A stretch of 18,124 nucleotides of DNA from Patescibacteria group bacterium (GTDB lineage Bacteria > Patescibacteriota > Minisyncoccia > Portnoybacterales > GWB1-42-6): positions 1 through 18,124 of the forward strand of contig JAHKAK010000110.1 of the NCBI GenBank assembly GCA_018826025.1, written 5' to 3'. A program made the position numbers and the translations under genes. Shown piece after piece: positions 13,574 through 18,124 of the stretch. Position 1 is the stretch's first letter. Each line of letters starts with the position of its first letter. The notes beneath the pieces are model-generated. The model ran no database searches, had not been told where the DNA came from, and worked only from the letters and a program-made list of their open reading frames with translations.

Positions 13574-13906
13574 ATGAACTATCTAAAATTAGCTTTGATC
13601 GGAATCGCGGGGGTTATTTTAGGAACCTATTTAGGGAGGAGACGGGGAAGAAGAAAAGCCGAGGAATCTTCTGAAGAAAAAGAATTGCTGATTGAGCGGC
13701 AAGCGCGGGAGAAAGAAGAAAACAAACGCCAGATTATGGGATTTTTTGACGGGGCGCCGGATGGGCGAGTGGTTAATGATGATATAGAAAAGTTGCTGGC
13801 TGTGTCCGACGCCACGGCGACGCGTTATTTGGATGAGCTGGAGGGGGAAAGCAAAATCAGACAAGTTGGTGTCACTGGCCGGCATGTGTATTATGAAAAA
13901 ATCTAA
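13574..13906 (+). CDS. Membrane-anchored winged-helix protein
   Basis: 110 residues. A hydrophobic segment (about 3-20, YLKLALIGIAGVILGTYLG) is followed by a strongly basic RRRGRRK stop-transfer sequence, so the protein is anchored with its body inside. Residues about 28-50 are a charged helix, and 50-110 form a winged helix (VVNDDIEKLLAVSDATATRY ... IRQVGVTGRHVYYEKI). A DNA-binding domain tethered to the membrane would suit a regulator or chromosome tether, but this is inferred. Two truncated copies of its 5' end lie upstream at 11125 and 13069; this copy is complete. A doubled-octamer palindrome follows. Confidence 0.72.
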   Translation: MNYLKLALIGIAGVILGTYLGRRRGRRKAEESSEEKELLIERQAREKEENKRQIMGFFDGAPDGRVVNDDIEKLLAVSDATATRYLDELEGESKIRQVGVTGRHVYYEKI

Positions 13907-13911
13907 AACGG

Positions 13912-13949
13912 CTCAACGGCTCAACGGGAACCGCCGTTGAGCCGTTGAG
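13912..13949. repeat. Palindrome of doubled octamers (16-bp stem)
   Basis: CTCAACGG occurs twice in tandem (13912-13927) and its reverse complement twice (13934-13949) around a GAACCG loop. It shares the octamer with 6757-6800. It directly follows the anchored winged-helix gene. No U-tract is adjacent, though AACCGC and GCGGTTTT nearby could form an alternative terminator-like hairpin. Confidence 0.8.
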
Positions 13950-14005
13950 GCACTCCGCGGTTTTGTATTATTTAATTTGTCCGAAAACATTTTTATTTTT
14001 TAAGG

Positions 14006-14011
14006 TATAAT
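14006..14011 (+). promoter_or_regulatory. -10 box of the DUF3955-like gene
   Basis: TATAAT ends three bases before the ATG at 14015, so the mRNA must begin at or inside the first codon if this box is used. No clear -35 is visible in the T-rich upstream stretch. Confidence 0.35.
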
Positions 14012-14014
14012 ACT

Positions 14015-14221
14015 ATGAAAAAAATCTATCTGGTAGCAATAATTCCGTTCATTTTAGGAATTAGTTGCATCATTGCCTATAATATAATCGGGTCTTCGGT
14101 CGCCGAAGATGGAACTTTAGTAGAGCCTTTTGCGCTTTTGCCAATTGGCTGGTTGATGCTCGCCATCGGAATAGTTTCAAGTTTTATTCTGGGCATTAAA
14201 TTTTTAATCAGAAAGAAATAA
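14015..14221 (+). CDS. DUF3955-like two-TM membrane protein
   Basis: 68 residues with two hydrophobic segments: about 3-27 (IYLVAIIPFILGISCIIAY) and about 42-64 (LPIGWLMLAIGIVSSFILGI). Between them VAEDGTLVEPFALLPIGW matches the pattern of DUF3955 small membrane proteins, whose function is unknown. The ends are Lys-rich, so both probably face the cytoplasm. It lies 17 bases before the zinc-ribbon gene and may share its mRNA. Confidence 0.72.
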   Translation: MKKIYLVAIIPFILGISCIIAYNIIGSSVAEDGTLVEPFALLPIGWLMLAIGIVSSFILGIKFLIRKK

Positions 14222-14238
14222 TTAAAATATAAAATTAT

Positions 14239-14496
14239 ATGGAAAAAACATACAAGAATTGCCAAAGCTGCGGGATGCCGATGAAAAAAGACCCGCAGGG
14301 TGGAGGAACCAATGCTGACGGCACCAAGTCGGAGAAGTACTGCAGTTTTTGCTATCAAAACGGCGCGTTTACCTGGCCTGACTGCACAGTGGAGCAGATG
14401 CAAACGCTTTGCGTGGGTAAATTAAAAGAAATGCACTTCCCGGGCTTTATCGCCTGGCTGCTAACTCGAGGCATCCCGAAATTGGAGCGGTGGTAA
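14239..14496 (+). CDS. Small zinc-ribbon protein (zf-ribbon_2 type)
   Basis: 85 residues. C8-x2-C11 (NCQSCGMPM) and C35-x2-C38 (YCSFCYQNG) form a four-Cys zinc site, with GGGTNADGTKSEKYC between them. This is the pattern of the putative zinc-ribbon family PF12674. The rest is a short helical tail with no motif recognised. The family's role is unknown; it may bind protein or nucleic acid. The start is close behind the DUF3955-like gene, suggesting a two-gene unit. Confidence 0.8.
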   Translation: MEKTYKNCQSCGMPMKKDPQGGGTNADGTKSEKYCSFCYQNGAFTWPDCTVEQMQTLCVGKLKEMHFPGFIAWLLTRGIPKLERW

Positions 14497-14498
14497 AA

Positions 14499-14597
14499 GA
14501 TCCGCTGAAGTCTGACTTCAGCCAGCCGCGAAAATGAATCAGGACATTGATGTACCAATAACATCCTTAAAAACTGGAGTTTGTAAGGATGTTATTG
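14499..14597. repeat. 94-bp repeat unit with hairpin copy 5
   Basis: Matches 11903-11996 in length and order, with several substitutions; the hairpin core (14561-14592) is identical. The stem extends to 14 bp (CAATA/TATTG, 14556-14597). It begins just after the zinc-ribbon gene and ends before the promoter of the four-TM protein. Confidence 0.8.
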
Positions 14598-14623
14598 TGT
14601 TGCTAATAATTTAAAAATATAAT
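14595..14623 (+). promoter_or_regulatory. Promoter of the four-TM protein
   Basis: TTGTGT (14595-14600), at the edge of hairpin copy 5, and TATAAT (14618-14623) are 17 bases apart. A second TATAAT (14625-14630) stands closer to the ATG and would give an almost leaderless mRNA. Confidence 0.5.
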
Positions 14624-14638
14624 TTATAATAAAACACT

Positions 14639-15010
14639 ATGAACAATCAAATAAAACAATTAATTTATTGGACCCCCCGAATTTTAAGCCTTCTTTTTAT
14701 CGCTTTTTTGTCCATCTTCTCGCTTGACGTTTTTGAAGAATATCAGGGCTGGGGAGTAATCATTCCGCTTTTTATGCATCTTTTGCCTGCCCTAATTTTG
14801 CTCGCGGTTGTTATCTTGGCCTGGAAATATGATTTGATAGGAGCGGTTGTCTTCCTCTCCTTTGCGGTTTTGTGGGTCTGGCAGGTTGGGTTTGACCGGC
14901 CATGGAGTTCGTACGCGCTCATCTTTGGTCCGGCGTTTCTGGTTAGTATTTTATTTTTCCTGAATTGGCTTATAAAAAGAAGAAATGGATTGAAATCCAC
15001 CGAAGCTTGA
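14639..15010 (+). CDS. Four-TM hypothetical membrane protein
   Basis: 123 residues with four hydrophobic segments (about 13-30, 37-60, 66-85 and 90-112) and basic ends. The opening LIYWTPRILSLLFIAFLSIF is found in small uncharacterised membrane proteins of CPR and other bacteria; no function is known. The last residues (LKSTEA) and the stop come from an intergenic repeat (from 14993), so the original end may have been replaced. Confidence 0.7.
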   Translation: MNNQIKQLIYWTPRILSLLFIAFLSIFSLDVFEEYQGWGVIIPLFMHLLPALILLAVVILAWKYDLIGAVVFLSFAVLWVWQVGFDRPWSSYALIFGPAFLVSILFFLNWLIKRRNGLKSTEA

Positions 15011-15091
15011 CTTGGGCAAGTTGCGGGCACGTTACGAAGCACAAACGCTTCGCATTTGACTACGGGGTAAAAAATTCGGCGCAGTAAATTT
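14993..15091. repeat. ~95-bp intergenic repeat, left of acyP
   Basis: Order: AAATCCACCGAAGCTTGACTT, TTGCGGGCACG, a GAAGCACAAACGC-TTC-GCATTTG hairpin, TACGGGGTAA (15061-15070) and AAATTCGGCG. The hairpin unit 15035-15071 matches 5859-5895 at 35 of 37 bases. It overlaps the end of the four-TM gene and reaches the acyP start. Confidence 0.6.
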
Positions 15092-15367
15092 ATGAAAAGA
15101 CGGGTAGATTTAAAAATTCATGGCAGGGTACAGGGAGTATTTTTTCGCGATTCTAGTCAAAGAAAGGCCAAAGAATTAAATTTGTCCGGTTTCGTTAAAA
15201 ACGAGCCGGATGGAACGGTTCAGATTATTGCCGAGGGCGAGGAAAAGAATTTGGAAGAATTAATTGAGTGGTGCCGCGCCGGCGGGACAGAGTATGCCAG
15301 AGTGGACCAGGTGGAAATTAAATGGCTGGAGTTATCCGACCAATTTGATAATTTTATAGTAAAATAA
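15092..15367 (+). CDS. acyP: Acylphosphatase
   Basis: 91 residues, the usual length of the family. It hydrolyses carboxyl-phosphate bonds (acyl phosphates such as acetyl phosphate) in the cytoplasm. Seen are the phosphate-binding loop GRVQGVFFRD with catalytic R19 and FVKNEPDGTV with catalytic N37, which orients the water. The C-terminal FDNFIVK is a typical last strand. No Shine-Dalgarno is present; an AAATTT-ATG start resembles other genes here. The gene stands between two repeats of about 95 bp in the same orientation. Family call is firm. Confidence 0.95.
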   Translation: MKRRVDLKIHGRVQGVFFRDSSQRKAKELNLSGFVKNEPDGTVQIIAEGEEKNLEELIEWCRAGGTEYARVDQVEIKWLELSDQFDNFIVK

Positions 15368-15470
15368 ATTTTAAATCCGCCAAAGCCTGACCTCAGCCAG
15401 TTGCTGGCACGACTCAGTAGCAGAACTTCGTTCGCTACGGGGTAAAAAATTCAGCGGTAAGATTTAAAAT
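15368..15470. repeat. Repeat with 10-bp terminal inverted repeats, right of acyP
   Basis: ATTTTAAATC (15368-15377) and GATTTAAAAT (15461-15470) are perfect inverted ends. Inside is the order seen left of acyP: AAATCCGCCAAAGCCTGAC, CAGCCAGTTGCTGGCACG, a TAGCAGAACTTCG part, TACGGGGTAA and AAATTCAGCGG. The hairpin part differs from the left copy. The gene's stop is three bases before it. Confidence 0.65.
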
Positions 15471-15472
15471 AA

Positions 15473-15504
15473 ACATTCTGACATTCTGCAGAATGTCAGA
15501 ATGT
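15473..15504. repeat. Perfect 32-bp palindrome of doubled octamers
   Basis: ACATTCTG occurs twice, then its reverse complement CAGAATGT twice, with no spacer. This is the same two-plus-two octamer plan as at 6757 and 13912 but with another octamer. It lies 2 bases beyond the acyP-side repeat. Confidence 0.85.
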
Positions 15505-15758
15505 CGTGCCGCGCTGTATTGTCTAATTAGCGCGCTTTGCCCATCCGAAGTCTTGACGAAGGAGGGAATGGGTAAATACAAAAACAATGTTTTTTAATGC
15601 GCCAGGAAACCCGACGAGGCCTAAAAACAATACCTGCCTCGCCCTTCCGACTTGTCCACCATAGCTTTAGCGACGGCGGAAGTCTCGGCGAAGAAGGGAC
15701 ACTTTTTGTTACCTTCTATTACCCACAAAATTTGAAAAAACTTGAAGGATATTAAAGA
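15505..15758. other. Gene-free spacer with degraded repeats
   Basis: No convincing gene was seen. GAAGTCTTGACGAAGGAGGGA (around 15548) resembles GAAGTCTCGGCGAAGAAGGGA (around 15682), and CGACTTGTCCACCATAGC...GGCGG resembles 5957-5989. These look like fragments of one palindromic family. From 15700 the DNA turns A+T-rich toward the next promoter. Confidence 0.5.
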
Positions 15759-15787
15759 TTGTAAATTTTCTAAAATTATTCTAAAAT
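15759..15787 (+). promoter_or_regulatory. Promoter of the gene at 15840
   Basis: TTGTAA (15759-15764) and TAAAAT (15782-15787) are exactly 17 bases apart. Transcription would begin near 15794 and give a leader of about 45 bases that carries a strong ribosome site. Confidence 0.55.
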
Positions 15788-15823
15788 AAAGACAGTTCGT
15801 TAAAATGGAATAAAAATTCTATA

Positions 15824-15834
15824 AAGGGAGGTGA
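15824..15834 (+). promoter_or_regulatory. Strong Shine-Dalgarno that decides the TTG start
   Basis: AAGGGAGGTGA is nearly complementary to the 16S 3' end. GTG at 15831 lies inside it and cannot be the start; TTG at 15840 is 8-9 bases after GGAGG, ideal spacing. It is the only strong ribosome site in the window. Confidence 0.75.
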
Positions 15835-15839
15835 AGGAA

Positions 15840-16226
15840 TTGAAAAGGACGAAGTTTTTGAGGCTTCGCGAGGAGATTCGCAAGAAAAGACAATCTCCTC
15901 AAGAACAGCCGTCTTACGAGGTCGGAAAAAGGCGGCAGGAGAAAATAATACTCCTTCTTCAAGAATTAAAAGAAGAGGGGATTATTCGTGATTTTTTACA
16001 GACGAGCGATCTTTCTTTTCAGGATATTGTGAAAGGAATTGATTTCTTTATTGTTTATGTTGACAGTACGAGATATAGAATTTGTTCTCTTTCGGTGACT
16101 GGGGGAAGGTGGCTCGAGGAACACAAATGCAGGCATCCAGAAATTCCGGTTATAGGCATAACGGAAAATGACACAGCGGTCTCTGTGAAAAGTAAAATTA
16201 TGGAAGCGATAAACCATAATAGATAA
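15840..16226 (+). CDS. Hypothetical protein, possible nuclease-fold remnant
   Basis: 128 residues from TTG 15840. The N-terminal 50 residues are a charged helix (LRLREEIRKKRQ ... RRQEKIILLLQELKEEG). The C-terminal half, GIDFFIVYVDSTRYRICSLS followed by VTGGRWLEEHKCRHPEIPVI, resembles short CPR proteins in which an acidic residue in a strand is followed by a basic core strand, as in PD-(D/E)XK folds. Here the second acidic residue and Lys are missing (CSLSVTG), so activity is doubtful. It has its own promoter, a strong ribosome site and its own terminator, so it is a single-gene unit and probably well expressed. Confidence 0.6.
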   Translation: MKRTKFLRLREEIRKKRQSPQEQPSYEVGKRRQEKIILLLQELKEEGIIRDFLQTSDLSFQDIVKGIDFFIVYVDSTRYRICSLSVTGGRWLEEHKCRHPEIPVIGITENDTAVSVKSKIMEAINHNR

Positions 16227-16265
16227 AGGCTCTTTGATAACGAACATCTTTACAAAGAGCCTTTT
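16225..16265 (+). terminator. Rho-independent terminator
   Basis: AAAGGCTCTTTG (16225-16236) pairs with CAAAGAGCCTTT (16253-16264), 12 bp, and is followed by a T. The stem begins within the stop codon of the gene it ends. Confidence 0.8.
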
Positions 16266-16313
16266 AAAATTTAAGCGAGAAAAAGGTGTCAGGTACCGTT
16301 AATTTAAGCTCTA

Positions 16314-16322
16314 TGGTATAAT
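16314..16322 (+). promoter_or_regulatory. Extended -10 promoter of the anchored protein at 16371
   Basis: TGGTATAAT has the TGn extension directly before a consensus -10. No good -35 is seen, as is usual for extended -10 promoters. The leader would be about 40 bases and contains two tandem 12-mers. Confidence 0.55.
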
Positions 16323-16337
16323 TTTATTGAAATCTGG

Positions 16338-16361
16338 CGGTGTGTTAAACGGTGTGTTAAA
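16338..16361 (+). repeat. Tandem 12-mer in the leader
   Basis: CGGTGTGTTAAA is present twice without a gap, between the extended -10 box and the ATG. It could be a regulatory binding site or a slippage duplication. Confidence 0.7.
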
Positions 16362-16370
16362 ATAAAACTT

Positions 16371-17918
16371 ATGAAAGGAATACTTCCAATTATTATTGTC
16401 GTTCTTATCATTGCCGGCCTGGGCCTTTGGTGGCAGTTTGGCGTAAAAAATTCGGTGACGAATTTTGAAGAGTGTGTTGCCGCGGGCAATCCGGTGATGG
16501 AAATCTATCCGCGCCAGTGTCAGCACCAGGGGCAGACTTTCGTTGAAGAGGTGTCCAATCTTTTTAATCGCGAAATTAGAACCTTCACGGATAGAAGTCT
16601 TGGTATTTCTTTCGCCTACCCGAAAGAATTTGGCGAAGGAAAAACGGAAATTTTTATGCCGGGAGGGAAGCGGCCCGCCGGCTCAGCCGGCGAAAAATTA
16701 GCCGGGACTTTTTCGGAATTTCCTGATTTAGAATTTGGCGGCATTACGGATGATTTTAATGCCGGACGGGAAGGCCTGTTAACTGATACCAGAGGATTTT
16801 CAAAACAAAACGATAAATACTATTTTAAATTTGTATCAGAAAAACCCGATCTGGAAATTCAGCCGTTAAAAATTATTAGCAAAGATTTTGGAGAAATACT
16901 GATTATTGATGACCAAAGTTTTGAAGCGGAAAGAAATTACAGCAGTGATAGCGAGGGCCCGGTGCTTGGGGTTGGCGCCGGCCGGTTGGCTGGATTGGTC
17001 AATTTAAAAAGCGCTAAATTTCCGGGAATAGTTTTTTATAATTGGGATACGGCGAAATTATCTCCGGAGGATTTTGAAGCGATTTTACATTCGCTAATTA
17101 TCATGGATCCGGAAGTAGAAACTTTCATTCAATCCAAGGATCCGGTAAATTATTCTATTGATGTGCCGATTGGCTGGTTTTCTTATGAAAATGGTCCGAG
17201 CACTATCTTTACCCAAAATCCAAATCTTAAAATTCCGGCCAATACAGAAAGCTATGCTATCGGGCCGAATTTTTATATTACCGTAAATAATCTTACCGAT
17301 ATTGACGGCGTTATCAGTTATGACCAGTGGCTCGATAAAAATGGATTTCTCGAAACTAACGAGTTATTTATTAAAAGCAGCCCGGTGCAAATTAATGGCC
17401 TGGAGATGCTTAATGTCATTACCGAGGGGGCTGGTGTAGCCGGCGAGGTTATGCATTATGTATATTTTGCTGATGTTCAGCACGTGGTTACTCTGTCGCA
17501 GTTTCCTTATGATCCGCAATCAGATATAACACAGGTGTTTGAAGGAGCGGTCAGAACTTTTCGTGTGCCCGAGCAGCAGGGGAGCGAGGGAATATTGCCG
17601 TTTGATTCCGGTGCGCAGGGACAGATTTTGCTTGGGCCAACTTGCCCAGTTATGAAAGATCCGCCTGACCCCGATTGTTTGGACAAGCCCTACCAGGCAA
17701 CGGTGCAGGTTATTGCCATAGGCAGCTCTAAAAGCTCGCCGTTTAGCACAGTGGGAACAGACAAGGAAGGCCGTTATAAAGTTATGCTTCCACCCGGATT
17801 CTATGGTTTGCAGGCAGTGGGCAGGATTCCTTTTCCGAGCTGCGGCACCAAAGAAATTACGGTCGAGCCGGGCGTAGTGCAACAGGCCGATCTATTCTGC
17901 GATACGGGCATCAGATAA
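16371..17918 (+). CDS. Large membrane-anchored secreted protein with beta-sandwich end
   Basis: 515 residues. A TM anchor at about 4-21 is followed by the module NFEEC ... NPVMEIYPRQC (31-50), shared with the genes at 6086 and 17946. The middle (about 75-390) holds two related regions with SLGISFAYPKEFGEGK and NYSIDVPIGWFSYENGPS, both typical of secreted PsbP-like or lipoprotein domains. The C-terminal 100 residues, LGPTCPVMKDPPDPDCLDKP ... YKVMLPPGFYGL ... LFCDTGIR, form a carboxypeptidase-regulatory-like beta-sandwich seen in bacterial surface proteins, with two Cys pairs. It is likely a surface adhesion or envelope protein. RPAGSAGEK (about 102-110) is encoded by a G+C-rich palindrome and may be another in-frame insert. 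An extended -10 promoter precedes it. Confidence 0.78.
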   Translation: MKGILPIIIVVLIIAGLGLWWQFGVKNSVTNFEECVAAGNPVMEIYPRQCQHQGQTFVEEVSNLFNREIRTFTDRSLGISFAYPKEFGEGKTEIFMPGGKRPAGSAGEKLAGTFSEFPDLEFGGITDDFNAGREGLLTDTRGFSKQNDKYYFKFVSEKPDLEIQPLKIISKDFGEILIIDDQSFEAERNYSSDSEGPVLGVGAGRLAGLVNLKSAKFPGIVFYNWDTAKLSPEDFEAILHSLIIMDPEVETFIQSKDPVNYSIDVPIGWFSYENGPSTIFTQNPNLKIPANTESYAIGPNFYITVNNLTDIDGVISYDQWLDKNGFLETNELFIKSSPVQINGLEMLNVITEGAGVAGEVMHYVYFADVQHVVTLSQFPYDPQSDITQVFEGAVRTFRVPEQQGSEGILPFDSGAQGQILLGPTCPVMKDPPDPDCLDKPYQATVQVIAIGSSKSSPFSTVGTDKEGRYKVMLPPGFYGLQAVGRIPFPSCGTKEITVEPGVVQQADLFCDTGIR

Positions 17919-17945
17919 ATTTTATTTAATTATTAATATACGTAT

Positions 17946-18124
17946 ATGAAAAAAACACTTCCAATTATTATTGTCGTTCTTATCATTGCCGGCCTGGGTC
18001 TTTGGTGGCAGTTTGGCGTAAAAAATTCGGTGACGAATTTTGAAGAGTGTGTTGCCGCGGGCAATCCGGTGATGGAAATCTATCCGCGCCAGTGCCGGGC
18101 GGGTGATAAATTATTTACAGAGGA
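17946..18124 (+). CDS. Membrane-anchored NFEEC-module protein (partial, right edge)
   Basis: The first 59 codons repeat the start of the preceding gene: the TM anchor (about 4-21) and the NFEEC module, then RAGDKLFTE where the paralogue has QHQGQTF. From 17957 to 18094 the DNA has one difference from 16382-16519, so this is a recent duplication or conversion. It starts 27 bases after the first gene's stop, probably as a co-transcribed pair. The rest of the gene lies outside the window, so its domains are unknown. Confidence 0.75.
   Translation, partial: MKKTLPIIIVVLIIAGLGLWWQFGVKNSVTNFEECVAAGNPVMEIYPRQCRAGDKLFTE

Noticed and set aside
13631..13885. Minus-strand ORFs over the anchored winged-helix gene
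   Set aside because: Composition is that of a reverse-complement shadow, and the plus frame has clear domains.
11211..14597. A CRISPR array made of the five identical 32-bp repeats
   Set aside because: The repeats are 300-1200 bases apart with genes between them, and no cas genes are present.
15831..15839. GTG start at 15831
   Set aside because: It is part of the Shine-Dalgarno itself; TTG at 15840 has proper spacing.

Overview
The window looks like a chromosomal stretch from a Candidate Phyla Radiation (Patescibacteria, Parcubacteria-like) bacterium. The pointers are many small single-TM proteins with short secreted domains, the Asn-Phe-Glu-Glu-Cys 'NFEEC' motif shared by three anchored proteins, a 3D-domain (Asp-Asp-Asp) secreted protein, a GH130/GT4 pair, intergenic DNA full of short palindromic repeats, and few Shine-Dalgarno sequences. 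TGA is a normal stop here and TGG encodes Trp, so the recoded Gracilibacteria code is not supported. The lineage is inferred from protein character, not from a marker gene.

Layout. 1-513: the end of one response regulator and a complete stand-alone one, closed by a bidirectional terminator. 614-1359 (minus): a 3D-domain protein with a consensus sigma-70 promoter and a structured leader. 1413-2287: a tRNA-Pro(TGG) surrounded by degraded tRNA pieces, a LAGLIDADG-type endonuclease-like gene and a broken XRE-type HTH fragment. 2319-5736: a glycan pair, a GH130 phosphorylase/hydrolase and a GT4 glycosyltransferase with an alpha-helical C-terminal domain. 5737-6085: repeat-rich spacer. 6086-6730: anchored Gmad2-domain protein.

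6929-11051 is an accessory, visibly AT-rich region: a truncated RadC/UPF0758 gene, a wHTH plus PD-(D/E)XK-like protein, a nuclease-like gene broken by frameshifts, a DUF4268 nuclease-fold protein, a membrane-anchored protein of unknown family, and a small protein with an R-x4-H motif as in HEPN RNases. It reads as a decaying defence or restriction-type island; its function is inferred only from folds and motifs.

11109-14641 carries five identical 32-bp hairpin repeats, each ahead of a small gene (anchored secreted protein, TPR protein, ArsR-like regulator, anchored winged-helix protein, four-TM protein). Two copies are fused to the first codons of the anchored winged-helix gene, forming two short gene remnants. 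DUF3955 and zinc-ribbon genes lie in the same stretch. 14993-15839 has acylphosphatase between two related repeats of about 95 bp, then a perfect 32-bp palindrome and a long spacer. 15840-16226 is a small gene with the clearest Shine-Dalgarno in the window. 16371-18124 holds two tandem anchored secreted proteins with almost identical 5' ends; the second runs off the window.

The strongest candidates for undescribed biology are the hairpin family ahead of promoters and start codons, the palindromes built from doubled octamers, the tRNA-Pro fragments around a homing-endonuclease-like gene, and the pair of membrane protein and HEPN-like gene.
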